Source of the DNA: Amycolatopsis vastitatis
Lineage (GTDB): Bacteria > Actinomycetota > Actinomycetes > Mycobacteriales > Pseudonocardiaceae
Direction of reading: 5' to 3'
Length of the DNA stretch: 64,000 bases
Assembly (NCBI RefSeq): GCF_002234595.1
Contig: NZ_NMUL01000007.1
Location: 310,001 to 374,000, forward strand
Position 1 is the first letter of the stretch; the number at the start of each line of letters is the position of its first letter. Below, one piece after another: positions 52,357 through 59,621 of the stretch. A model generated the notes under the pieces. The model searched no databases. It saw only the letters and a list, made by a program, of their open reading frames with translations, and had not been told where the DNA came from. Position numbers and translations under genes: made by a program.

Positions 52357-53106
52357 ATGGCCCAGAAGATCCAGACCATCATCACCATCGTGGACGACCT
52401 CGACGGGTCCCAGGAGGCAACCACCAGCCGCACGTTTGATGTCGGGACCAGGCGCTTTGCGATCGACCTGTGCGACAGCAACGCCGACCAGTTCGACGCC
52501 GACTTCCGCGAGTGGACAACCGGCCTGAAGAAGCGGACATTCGCCATCGGCCGGAAGAGCTACACCCGTTGGCTTCGGCCCGACGAAGCTGAGCGGTTCG
52601 ACGCCGCCTTTCGCGAGTGGACGACCGGTCTGAAAGAGCGGACGTTCGCCGTCGGCCAGAGGAGCTACACCCGTTGGCTTCCGCCCGACGAAGCTGAGCA
52701 GTTCGACCTCGCTGTGTCGCGGTGGATCAAGGCGGCAAAGCGTGTTAGCGGGAACAACGACGAGGAACCTCCCGAGTCGTCGGCGCCAGGCCGCGGACGT
52801 GAGCCGCTGGAGACAATCGTCCCGGTGCCGGTGAAGGGGCAGCAGTGGGAGCTGGACCCGCCCCGGCCGATCAGCAGGGCTACTACCCGGGCGTTCAACC
52901 TCGCGCGCCGGACAGTCCGGAACTGGGCGCGGAACAACGGCTGGCCCGACCTTGGCGAACGCGGCCGCATCCCTCGCGAAGCGTACGAACGATGGGTAGA
53001 TGAGGTGTGGCTCGCGATGGACGATCCGTCGTGGGAACGCCTTGAACAGCAGCCGGTCCCCGCCCCGGCTAGCGCGCGGAGCCGGAAGCCCCGCCGCCGG
53101 AATTGA
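52357..53106 (+). CDS. Lsr2-like protein 2 with triplicated dimerisation unit
   Basis: The 249-residue protein starts as a standard Lsr2 (MAQKIQTIITIVDDLDGSQEATTS). The beta-hairpin/helix unit then occurs three times with an exact 35-residue period: residues 26-60, 61-95 and 96-130, each with TFxxG, a Tyr/Phe, Leu, a FD pair and a tryptophan. After an acidic linker comes the Lsr2 DNA-binding domain (TVRNWARNNGWPDLGERGRIPREAYERW). Ordinary Lsr2 is about 110 residues with one such unit. AGGAGG lies 11 bases ahead of ATG 52357. The protein could link more DNA segments than normal Lsr2. Confidence 0.82.
   Translation: MAQKIQTIITIVDDLDGSQEATTSRTFDVGTRRFAIDLCDSNADQFDADFREWTTGLKKRTFAIGRKSYTRWLRPDEAERFDAAFREWTTGLKERTFAVGQRSYTRWLPPDEAEQFDLAVSRWIKAAKRVSGNNDEEPPESSAPGRGREPLETIVPVPVKGQQWELDPPRPISRATTRAFNLARRTVRNWARNNGWPDLGERGRIPREAYERWVDEVWLAMDDPSWERLEQQPVPAPASARSRKPRRRN
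52432..52746 (+). repeat. Three 105-bp tandem repeats inside the lsr2-like gene
   Basis: Units run 52432-52536, 52537-52641 and 52642-52746. The second and third share long identical stretches such as AGCTACACCCGTTGGCTTC and CCCGACGAAGCTGAGC, showing recent duplication. The first matches the ancestral Lsr2 sequence. All units keep frame. Confidence 0.85.
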
Positions 53107-53132
53107 GCACCTGCACATCCCGATTGGACACC

Positions 53133-53582
53133 ATGTCAGCCAACGACGAAACCGATGAGATCACCGACCCGGACGACTACGTGCGCAGCAATCCGGAGTT
53201 CGCCGCCTGCCGGAAACGGCACAACATGCCGCACGAAGACGAGGTGCCTCTCCTTGAGGCGTACAACGATCCAGAAGCGACACACGAGAGGCGGTTCACC
53301 TGCACTCGCTGCGGCTACGCCATCAGGAAGCGCTATCACATCGTGCTCCGGCGCGGCCGAGTCGTCAGCTACGTAAGGCTGAACGCACGCAGCCAGTATC
53401 CGGCCGGGTATGTCGCGAAGGGCGTCCGCATCTCCCGCAGCTACGTCGCGGAAGTCACTGACCGGCAGGCGTTGGAGGAGCAGGCTGCAACGGCCGCGTC
53501 GCCAAGCACACACGGACGTGCGAGGGCAACGTCCACACGGGCCGGACGGCGTCGACCAGGCCGGAAGGCCGTCGCCGCGTGA
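53133..53582 (+). CDS. Small zinc-ribbon-like protein of the element
   Basis: This 149-residue protein has an acidic N-terminus, a single CxxC pair (FTCTRCGYAIRKRY) and a very basic C-terminal tail (RARATSTRAGRRRPGRKA), suggesting nucleic-acid contact. I chose ATG 53133; a TTG at 53103 overlapping the upstream stop would add ten residues. The stop overlaps the GTG of the next gene. Function unknown. Confidence 0.6.
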   Translation: MSANDETDEITDPDDYVRSNPEFAACRKRHNMPHEDEVPLLEAYNDPEATHERRFTCTRCGYAIRKRYHIVLRRGRVVSYVRLNARSQYPAGYVAKGVRISRSYVAEVTDRQALEEQAATAASPSTHGRARATSTRAGRRRPGRKAVAA

Positions 53583-53956
53583 GCAACAGCACCCTTCTGG
53601 ACAGCCCATGGCAGATGTGGGCGCGGACGTACGTGCTCCTGCTGGTCCGGCTCCGCAAGCCGCGCGGAGTCCGGCTCCTGCTGGACGATGGGCGATCGGT
53701 CCCGTGTCGCTGCCGGTTCGAGGGCGTTGCGGACAGCGGCGAGGTGATCTGGTCGGCCAGGCCGGAGACCGGCGAGCGCGTGCCCGCCGCGCATCTCGAC
53801 AGCGTCGAGGTGGACGACATGCCCACAGGCGCGGTAATCCACCTTGGCGCGAAGCTGGCAGGCTGGAGGTGCCCGAGCTGCGGGACGTTGACCTACGACC
53901 CGACCAGCGCCCGGGAAGCCTCCTGCTGCGTCTGCCGGCCGAACGGCATGCCATGA
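53579..53956 (+). CDS. Small protein with C-terminal zinc ribbon
   Basis: This 125-residue protein has a beta-rich middle (VRLLLDDGRSVPCRCRFEGVADSGEVIWSARP) and two C-terminal cysteine pairs (CPSC and CCVC) that could hold zinc. It starts at GTG 53579 overlapping the preceding TGA and overlaps the next ATG. No function is recognised; the gene block 53133-54180 is one translationally coupled unit. Confidence 0.6.
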   Translation: MSNSTLLDSPWQMWARTYVLLLVRLRKPRGVRLLLDDGRSVPCRCRFEGVADSGEVIWSARPETGERVPAAHLDSVEVDDMPTGAVIHLGAKLAGWRCPSCGTLTYDPTSAREASCCVCRPNGMP

Positions 53957-54180
53957 GCGAGCCCGAACCCCATGTGGATGACGGCGACCGGCGGCCCTGG
54001 CACATGCGTTTGTTCTGCGCGACCGCGCTTCTGTTGGTCGGCGTCGGGTCCGTGACCGCCGCTGCGTCGACGAGCGCATGGTGGTGGGGAGCGCCTGGAT
54101 ACGCGTGCTTGTCATTGGTCCCAGCGCTGATCTTCGACGCGGTTGTCGACGAGGTGCTGCGGCACGGCAAGGGCCGATAA
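53953..54180 (+). CDS. Small two-helix membrane protein of the element
   Basis: The 75-residue protein has two hydrophobic segments (LFCATALLLVGVGSVTAAAS and APGYACLSLVPALIFDAVV) after a charged N-terminus. ATG 53953 overlaps the stop of the zinc-ribbon gene. A hairpin at 54185-54213 follows. Nothing more can be said about its role. Confidence 0.6.
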   Translation: MSEPEPHVDDGDRRPWHMRLFCATALLLVGVGSVTAAASTSAWWWGAPGYACLSLVPALIFDAVVDEVLRHGKGR

Positions 54181-54184
54181 GGAC

Positions 54185-54213
54185 CACCCCGCTTTCCCGA
54201 CTACGGCGGGGTG
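54185..54213 (+). terminator. Hairpin terminator after the small-gene block
   Basis: CACCCCGC (54185-54192) and GCGGGGTG (54206-54213) are exact complements with a 13-base loop, five bases after the stop at 54180. The gap from here to 54888 has no convincing protein gene but holds the RNA candidate and four copies of the 12-base word. Confidence 0.6.
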
Positions 54214-54475
54214 AAAGGGGATCACGAGTGTCGGAGGGGCATCGGCCGGGATCTCAACCCTGACCCGGACAGGTTGGATAAGGAAGATCTCGGTCGTTAC
54301 TCGTAATCCCCGACGGAGCTCGGCGGGTCGAGCAGGTGGCGACTCGCCGAGCTTCCGTTAACGCCATTTACTTACCAAAATTATCCGGCGATCAGGAGGA
54401 CAATTCTTTCCGTGAGATCGAACGCCAGCAGGTAGTTGAGCGGGTGCTTACTTAGAGGTTCACCTGGAGGCGGTG

Positions 54476-54504
54476 TTCGCATCGGGCCGAGAACACGCTA
54501 GAGT
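54476..54504 (+). promoter_or_regulatory. Promoter of the predicted small RNA
   Basis: TTCGCA (54476-54481) and TAGAGT (54499-54504) are separated by exactly 17 bases. The start of transcription is expected at 54510-54512. No start codon with a ribosome site and open frame follows before the hairpin at 54562. Confidence 0.55.
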
Positions 54505-54510
54505 GGCCTA

Positions 54511-54593
54511 CGTCGGTCCGTTCAATGTACCTGTCCGGGTCATATGTATGGGTTACCGACAGACAGCCCCCGGCGTTCGCGCCGGGGGCTGTC
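54511..54593 (+). ncRNA. Predicted small RNA carrying an antisense copy of the leader word
   Basis: The predicted transcript of about 83 nt begins with GTCGGT (54512-54517), which pairs with ACCGAC (54555-54560) to close a 37-base loop. The loop contains CCTGTCCGGGTC (54530-54541), the exact reverse complement of the word GACCCGGACAGG found ahead of several genes of the element. A strong terminator hairpin with a TTCG loop follows at once. A seed displayed in a loop ahead of a terminator is the usual design of trans-acting bacterial small RNAs. All sequence elements are seen; the RNA and its targets are inferred. The site could instead be a reverse-oriented protein operator. Confidence 0.45.
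54562..54593 (+). terminator. UUCG-loop terminator hairpin
   Basis: GACAGCCCCCGGCG (54562-54575) and CGCCGGGGGCTGTC (54580-54593) form a perfect 14-bp stem around TTCG, an exceptionally stable tetraloop. It ends the predicted small RNA. Confidence 0.8.
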
Positions 54594-54888
54594 CTGCGTT
54601 CGGGGGTCCACCAGCAGGCCACCTGGATCTTGAGAGTTTCGGGTCACCGTTATTGTCCGCCTTCGCACCGGCCACCTAGGATTGCTTGGCACCCCAAACC
54701 TCTGGGGCGCGAGGACCCGGACAGCCCTCTCCGTTCCCGCCTCGGCGGCCTTGCTCGCATGACCTGCCTCACCCGGCCACTCTCCATGCGGCCGGGTCGG
54801 CGGCGATCGCGCGGCAACCCTCCCGAGATGGGAACTACAAGGGAATCTCTGTAACCCATACAAGACAGAACAGGACCCGGACAAAGCA

Positions 54889-55236
54889 ATGACTTCCAAT
54901 CAGAACGCCGTCATTGGCGCGCGCAAAAAAGTGTACATCGAGATATCTGGATCGAGTCTCGATCCACGTTTCGAAGCATGTCTCGGGGAAATGAACGGCA
55001 AGTACGTCGAACCTCGCTTCACGCGCGAAGTCGCCGAAGAGGTCGTTGCCTGGACCAATCGGCTCGCCGACCGTAGCGACGAATCCCCGATCTGCGAGTG
55101 GACGCCCGAGGGCTACGTCCTGCTCTTCACCGCCGATCGGCCGTTCGAGCCGTCCGAAGTGGTCCAGCCAGACGACAAGGGTTTGTACGCCCTGGGGTTC
55201 GGCTGGGCGTGGCAGGCCGAGGAGGTCGAGCAGTGA
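54889..55236 (+). CDS. Hypothetical element protein
   Basis: This 115-residue acidic protein (ARKKVYIEISGSSLDPRFEACLGEMNGKYVEPRFT...) starts at ATG 54889, just after GACCCGGACA (54874-54883) with no ordinary ribosome site. It begins a run of coupled small genes; its stop overlaps the GTG of the next one. No domain is recognised. Confidence 0.65.
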   Translation: MTSNQNAVIGARKKVYIEISGSSLDPRFEACLGEMNGKYVEPRFTREVAEEVVAWTNRLADRSDESPICEWTPEGYVLLFTADRPFEPSEVVQPDDKGLYALGFGWAWQAEEVEQ

Positions 55237-55634
55237 CCGACTTGCAGGCCCTCGTTGTCACCCCGGACGGCGAGATCGAGGAGAAGTACCTGCCCGCGTC
55301 CACGATGGACTTCCTGGACGCGCTGCATGCCACGATCAACTGCGACACCGCCGAAGCTGTGCGCCTTGGGCCGGACGGCCGCCGCGCCACGATGTGGGTG
55401 GATGTGGACGCCCGCCTGCCGATGGCGAACGACTACGCCACGGCGCTCGTGTTCGCCTTCAACGGTGACGTCCACCAGCGGTACTACGGGACAGCCGTGT
55501 TCCTAGGTGCCCCGGATCGCGCCGGGGACGACACGAGCCTCCCGGACGAGGCAGCGATCTTCCTCCGGCACGTGATGTTCCGGATTAAGCGCGGCAACCT
55601 CTCCGTCCGCAACTTCCGTGAGGGGGACTTCTGA
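55233..55634 (+). CDS. DUF3846-like element protein 1
   Basis: The 133-residue protein shows the pattern WVDVDARLPMANDYATALVFAFNGDVHQRYYGTAVFLG, which resembles DUF3846-type proteins of mobile elements. A second, related protein is encoded at 60371-60757 (shared NxxA...YxGTxVFxG core). It starts at GTG 55233 inside the end of the preceding gene and its TGA overlaps the next ATG. Function unknown. Confidence 0.65.
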   Translation: MTDLQALVVTPDGEIEEKYLPASTMDFLDALHATINCDTAEAVRLGPDGRRATMWVDVDARLPMANDYATALVFAFNGDVHQRYYGTAVFLGAPDRAGDDTSLPDEAAIFLRHVMFRIKRGNLSVRNFREGDF

Positions 55635-56056
55635 TGGCCGAGCAGTCCAACGTGGTGCACGCCGAGCTGTACGCGTTCGAGGTCGGCGGTCTGTCACTTT
55701 CCGGGTCGGTTACCGGTCGCGGCGACGGCCGATGCACGGTTCGCGGCAGCTTCGAGGACACCACGGACACGAACGCACATCGGTTCGAGTTCCGCGCGGT
55801 CCCCCGGCAGGCGTTCGCGGACCTGTTCCGGTCGTTCGCGGACAACATCGCTCCTGCCCATGATGGCGCGTACAGCTTCTGGTGCGAGCTGCACGTCGCC
55901 GAGCTGGAAGGGCGGCCAGTCTTCAGTCTTGACGAGGATGCCGGCACCTGGCAGATCAGCCTCGACGAGATGGAGTGCACTCACACAGACCAGGAACAGA
56001 CCTGTCGCTCGACCTGGCACATGGGCTTCGTCGCATTGGACGGTGGTCACCAGTGA
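55634..56056 (+). CDS. Hypothetical element protein
   Basis: The 140-residue protein is beta-rich in its first half (ELYAFEVGGLSLSGSVTGRGDGRCTVRGSFED) and acidic in its second, with two cysteines (ECTHTDQEQTC) near the end. ATG 55634 follows GAGGGG. Translational coupling on both sides places it in the same transcript as the DUF3846-like and GNAT genes. No family recognised. Confidence 0.6.
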   Translation: MAEQSNVVHAELYAFEVGGLSLSGSVTGRGDGRCTVRGSFEDTTDTNAHRFEFRAVPRQAFADLFRSFADNIAPAHDGAYSFWCELHVAELEGRPVFSLDEDAGTWQISLDEMECTHTDQEQTCRSTWHMGFVALDGGHQ

Positions 56057-56475
56057 CCGGTGAAGGCGGCCTCGCTCGCATGATCCGCGAAATGGTGGTG
56101 TTTTCGTGGCCATCCCAGGCAGCACAGTATCCGCAGTCGGGTCCGCCTGGAATCAGCTACTTCCGTGGTGACGTCTCGGAATCGTTCGGGTCGGGAGCCT
56201 ATGTGGACTGTCTCCTGATGCGCGACGTCGACGGGGTCTTGGTCGGCATTCTGAACCACTACCCCCAGGACCTTCCACCTCACGAGCGGGCCGGGGCGGT
56301 GAGCATCCGAGTGCGACCCGACCGGCAACGACGCGGGATCGGTACTCATTTGCTTAAGGAGGCGATGACTCGTTGGCGGGTGCAGATTTACCGACAGCGG
56401 TTCACCCCGTCCGGCGCCGCGTTCGCCGAAGCACTCCTGCGGCGTGAGGTAGTTCTGCCGGAGGACCTCCAGTGA
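56053..56475 (+). CDS. GNAT-family acetyltransferase
   Basis: The 140-residue protein contains the acetyl-CoA-binding motif VSIRVRPDRQRRGIGTHLLKEAMTRW (Q/RxxGxG/A type) preceded by a strand pair (DVDGVLVGILNHYP). It starts at GTG 56053 overlapping the upstream stop. The substrate is unknown; small GNATs of this size are common on mobile elements. Confidence 0.8.
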   Translation: MTGEGGLARMIREMVVFSWPSQAAQYPQSGPPGISYFRGDVSESFGSGAYVDCLLMRDVDGVLVGILNHYPQDLPPHERAGAVSIRVRPDRQRRGIGTHLLKEAMTRWRVQIYRQRFTPSGAAFAEALLRREVVLPEDLQ

Positions 56476-56705
56476 TGTGCTCGATCGCTGACCCAGACGG
56501 CGACACGGCGACCTCGTGCACCCAGGCTGCGGAGTACGTCGTCTTCTACTTCAAGGACGGGTCCGATGGCCTGCACGCCTGCGCCGCCCATCTCAGCTGC
56601 GCCGTGGACCGACTTTTCGGCCCCACGCGAAGGAAGTCGGTCAGCGTCGCACGAATCGACGCGCATGACATGGCCGACACCGGCGAAGGAGAGAGGCTGT
56701 GGTGA
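56472..56705 (+). CDS. Small cysteine-containing element protein
   Basis: This 77-residue protein has four cysteines and two histidine-containing spots (SCTQAAEYVVFYF, LHACAAHLSCAVDRLF) that could bind a metal. The start is GTG 56472, or ATG 56475. Its stop overlaps the ATG of the next gene. It resembles small zinc-binding proteins carried by actinophages and integrative elements, but I cannot name it. Confidence 0.6.
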   Translation: MMCSIADPDGDTATSCTQAAEYVVFYFKDGSDGLHACAAHLSCAVDRLFGPTRRKSVSVARIDAHDMADTGEGERLW

Positions 56706-57163
56706 TGCGGGAGATCACTGTGTCTGACGACGTTTACCATCAGGTTCGCCTGCTGGCCAACGCATGGCAGCTGTCCAATAACGACGCCCTAGCAAGGCTT
56801 CTGGACCAGCTCCGCTCCCATGCGCCTTCCGGGGGCGAAGCAGCCGTCGAGCTGGGTTCGTCTTCGAGAGCACCGTACGACCCGTTGCCGCCCGGCACAT
56901 CCAACGTCGTCGTCCCGGTGTTTGCCCGGTATCTCGGCAAATTCATCGAGGCGAACTTCCACTGGCCCAGCAACAACATCGAGATCACATCCGGTCCCTG
57001 CGCAGGGAAGCGGTTCCGAAGCCCAAGCGGTGCCGCGACGGAGATCGTCAAGACCGTCAATCCCGGCATCAAGCCCAACCGGAACGGCTGGGACTTCTTC
57101 CAGAAGCAGAGGGGGCTTTCCCTGCGCGAAGTCCGCGTGCAACTGGCGGAGGCTCAGCGTTGA
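56705..57163 (+). CDS. Element protein with RAMA-like C-terminal domain
   Basis: The 152-residue protein starts with a short ribbon-helix-helix-like segment (REITVSDDVYHQVRLLANAWQLSNNDALARLLDQL). It ends in a RAMA/DUF4357-like module (GKRFRSPSGAATEIVKTVNPGIKPNRNGWDFFQ), which in known proteins accompanies restriction-modification or DNA-recognition enzymes. DNA or nucleotide sensing is a reasonable inference. ATG 56705 has GAGAGG upstream; GTG codons at 56699 and 56702 are alternatives. Confidence 0.65.
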   Translation: MREITVSDDVYHQVRLLANAWQLSNNDALARLLDQLRSHAPSGGEAAVELGSSSRAPYDPLPPGTSNVVVPVFARYLGKFIEANFHWPSNNIEITSGPCAGKRFRSPSGAATEIVKTVNPGIKPNRNGWDFFQKQRGLSLREVRVQLAEAQR

Positions 57164-57256
57164 TTCCGTCGCCCGGTTCCCCGACCCGGGAGCCGGGCGT
57201 GCGGTGTCCACGGTGGACGGTGGACGACCCGGACAGGGACGAAAGGTACGACAAAC

Positions 57257-57784
57257 ATGCAGATCGACATGCCACCCGCGCTCGCGCGACGACCGGTGCA
57301 TCGGAACGGCCCCCTGCCGATTCCGTGGGCGAACGAGTACGACGAGCCGAAGGGGGTCGCGCGCGCGGACTTCACCACTGTCAACAACGACCGCATCATC
57401 GAGGCGGCCGAAAGTGGACTCTGTGGCGCGTGCGGCGAAGAGCTGGACCACTGGGTCGCCTTCGTCGGCAGCCTCCAGAGCGCCCAGCTCCACTCATTCG
57501 GATTTCCCCCCATGCATGAGAAGTGTGCCCGTTACGCACTCTTGGTGTGCCCACACATCGCGCAAGCCCAGCCCCGAAGGGTGCCACGTGAAAGCAGCTA
57601 CGCACGCCGCCGAGATGTCCCCCAGTTCTGGGATGAACGCCGTCCGACGACCTGGGTCCTCGGCATCACGCATGACTTCAAGTTGCTCGACGTCATGGGC
57701 TACCCGGTGTTCTTCGCGGCACCGTTCAAGGAGGAGCACGTCTTCAACTACGACGAACACGGGCAACTGCACCAGGTGATCTGA
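57257..57784 (+). CDS. Element protein with CxxC finger
   Basis: The 175-residue protein has a CGACGEELDHWVAFVG finger and a second Cys/His cluster (MHEKCARYALLVCPHI), forming a probable zinc site, then an aromatic C-terminal part (FWDERRPTTWVLGITHDFKLLD). It is preceded by a hairpin (57170-57199), the phrase GCGGTGTCCA and the full 12-base word at 57226-57237. GAAAGG serves as ribosome site. No function known. Confidence 0.65.
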   Translation: MQIDMPPALARRPVHRNGPLPIPWANEYDEPKGVARADFTTVNNDRIIEAAESGLCGACGEELDHWVAFVGSLQSAQLHSFGFPPMHEKCARYALLVCPHIAQAQPRRVPRESSYARRRDVPQFWDERRPTTWVLGITHDFKLLDVMGYPVFFAAPFKEEHVFNYDEHGQLHQVI

Positions 57785-57805
57785 CCCGTTCTGCGCGGAC
57801 TCCGC

Positions 57806-57830
57806 CGCTCACCTCGTTCGCAGGTGAGCG
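57806..57830 (+). terminator. Hairpin between small element genes
   Basis: CGCTCACCT (57806-57814) and AGGTGAGCG (57822-57830) form a perfect 9-bp stem with a 7-base loop. It is followed by GCGGTGTCCA and a near copy of the 12-base word, repeating the hairpin-phrase-word order seen at 57170-57237. Confidence 0.65.
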
Positions 57831-57885
57831 CGCGGTGTCCATACAGGACAGATATGGCCCGGACATGACCGAAGGGACCGGCAAG

Positions 57886-58224
57886 ATGAGCAGCAGGCGA
57901 CAGTCGATCGGTGAAGAGCGGTACTCGGATGCCGACGCAGATCTGATCCGCCGGCAGATCGGCGGGACGCTCCTAGCGGAGATCGGGGCACGCAACTTCG
58001 TTGGCATGGAAGACGGATTGATGTTCGCCTTCGGTCCCACCAGGAGCAGCAAGGTCCGCAAGATCATCGTCAAGTTGAACGCTGCTGACCTGTACGTGAG
58101 CGAGGTCGGCTACCTCAAGCGACCCGAGTACTCCTGGGACGTCGTGGACCAGGCGTTCGATGTGCACGTGGACGCACTACGCGAGACGGTAAGGCGGCTC
58201 GCGGCTCGCGGGCTCGACGTATGA
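57886..58224 (+). CDS. Hypothetical element protein
   Basis: This 112-residue protein (MSSRRQSIGEERYSDADADLIRRQIGGTLLAEIGARNFVGMEDGLMFAFG...) has a compact alpha/beta pattern and no membrane segment. I prefer ATG 57886 with AAGGGA upstream; ATG 57865 overlaps the word CCCGGACA. The stop overlaps the ATG of the next gene. It may form a pair with the ribbon-helix-helix-like protein that follows. Confidence 0.65.
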   Translation: MSSRRQSIGEERYSDADADLIRRQIGGTLLAEIGARNFVGMEDGLMFAFGPTRSSKVRKIIVKLNAADLYVSEVGYLKRPEYSWDVVDQAFDVHVDALRETVRRLAARGLDV

Positions 58225-58628
58225 GCGCCCGCGTCCATCTTGGATCGTCGCTGCCAGAGGGACACGACGACGCGGATCACCAGGGGCGCGGCAAGGGACG
58301 CCCTTCAATTGGCGGCGAGATCCGTCAGGAACTAGGCGACGACCTCAAGGCCGAGGTCGAAACCTACGCCCTAGACCACAACACCAGACGGGCGGCGGCA
58401 ATCCGCAAGCTGGTCCGGCGAGGGCTCGACCTCGAACTCGACCCGATGGCCCGCATGGTCGTCGTCGATGGTGACGAGCTGAACGTCCTGCTCACCCACC
58501 TCCACGGGGACGGTGTCCACCGTGTGCGGTTCGCCTTCGACGACGGCTTGAAAGTCAAAGTCAACGAAGAGCAATGGTCGATTTCGTTCGGACACCAACA
58601 CGACAGCGCATCCGCAGATAGGCAGTGA
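58221..58628 (+). CDS. Ribbon-helix-helix-like DNA-binding protein
   Basis: The 135-residue protein has a basic region (GRGKGRPSIGGEIRQELGDDLKAEVETYALDHNTRRAAAIRKLVRRGLDLEL) with the length and pattern of a CopG/ribbon-helix-helix domain, then a beta-rich acidic domain. A repressor or antitoxin-like role is possible with the preceding 112-residue protein. Its stop overlaps the next GTG. Confidence 0.65.
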   Translation: MSARVHLGSSLPEGHDDADHQGRGKGRPSIGGEIRQELGDDLKAEVETYALDHNTRRAAAIRKLVRRGLDLELDPMARMVVVDGDELNVLLTHLHGDGVHRVRFAFDDGLKVKVNEEQWSISFGHQHDSASADRQ

Positions 58629-59251
58629 CCACGATGGAAAATGAATCTCGGGCGTTCCTGCGCAAAATCATGCGCGAATGCCCCCTGCCCTACGGCACCC
58701 GTGTACGCGTGACCGGGCCGATGCCGAACGAGCCGGACCCGCTCCCGATTGGCACGGAGGGCACGGTCATCGGGGGAAACGGCGGTCAGTTGTCAATGCG
58801 TTGGGACAACGGCAGGGCGCTGATGCTGCTGGTGGACCGCGACCCGTACGAAGTCACCGGCGTGGACGTCGACGAGTTCGTCAGCAGGGTGCGCCGCGCC
58901 GTGCCGGAGCTTCAGGACCTCCATCTGTCCTGCAGCGGCGGCCACCTGGTTCTCGGCTTGATCCAGGTCCACCGCGAGCAGCGAGGGAAGGGAATCGCCG
59001 AGCTGGTCATGCGGCTGGTCACCGAGCTGGCAGACGTCCACGGGCTGATCCTCTCCGCCAACACCTCACCACCCGAGTCCGAGCGGCGGAGAGTCAAGGT
59101 CACCCCGCTCAGGCACTGGCTCGGCCGTCACGGGTTCTGGCTGAACCGCGACAGCCGCCGCAGGGCGGACGTCAGCGAACGCTTCTACCGGCTGCCACAA
59201 GCCGCCCAGGTCACCGGCCCGCGGCACACGCGCACTAGCGGGCCGAGGTGA
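58625..59251 (+). CDS. DUF4314-GNAT fusion protein
   Basis: The 208-residue protein begins with a DUF4314-like module (YGTRVRVTGPMPNEPDPLPIGTEGTVIGG...LSMRWDNGRALMLL, residues ~20-75). A phage-type GNAT domain follows: LIQVHREQRGKGIAELVMRLVTELADVHGLIL, LRHWLGRHGFWLNRDSRRRADVSERFYRLP. DUF4314 and this GNAT type often occur as separate proteins on mobile elements, so the fusion is notable. Start GTG 58625 overlaps the upstream stop; ATG 58634 is an alternative. Confidence 0.75.
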   Translation: MTTMENESRAFLRKIMRECPLPYGTRVRVTGPMPNEPDPLPIGTEGTVIGGNGGQLSMRWDNGRALMLLVDRDPYEVTGVDVDEFVSRVRRAVPELQDLHLSCSGGHLVLGLIQVHREQRGKGIAELVMRLVTELADVHGLILSANTSPPESERRRVKVTPLRHWLGRHGFWLNRDSRRRADVSERFYRLPQAAQVTGPRHTRTSGPR

Positions 59252-59547
59252 CGGCCGCCGTGATCAGCCCGGCGGCCAATGTGACCGCCCTCGAGGACGG
59301 GGTGACCGAGCTGCCGGACGACCAGCTGCGGGACCTGGCGGCCGCGCTGGACAACCTGGCAGCCCGGGTTCGAGCCGAACGGGACGCCCGCTGGCGTGGC
59401 CGAGCCACCCCACGACCGCCGAGCGAGTTCCGGACGGCCGCGTCATGCACGTTCTGCCGGCGGGTCTACCTCGCCGATCTCATCTCGGTCCACCTGGTGA
59501 TGGACCACAAGCGTGATCTACAGACCTGGCGCAGCGGGCCGCGTTGA
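59248..59547 (+). CDS. Small C2H2-finger-like protein
   Basis: The 99-residue protein has a helical coiled segment (ELPDDQLRDLAAALDNLAARVRAERDARW) and a classical-looking finger (CTFCRRVYLADLISVHLVMDHK: Cys-x2-Cys-x12-His-x4-His). It could bind DNA or a partner. GTG 59248 overlaps the preceding stop. Confidence 0.65.
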   Translation: MTAAVISPAANVTALEDGVTELPDDQLRDLAAALDNLAARVRAERDARWRGRATPRPPSEFRTAASCTFCRRVYLADLISVHLVMDHKRDLQTWRSGPR

Positions 59548-59621
59548 CCATCACAGATCTCGAAGGGCACGCTCAACGCGGACACAGGCCCCGTGCTGGG
59601 CCAAACCGGACAGGAGGAACG

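Noticed and set aside
54525..54854. Apparent small reading frames across the small-RNA candidate
   Set aside because: They run through the perfect UUCG hairpin and a second word copy, have no ribosome site and no protein-like composition.
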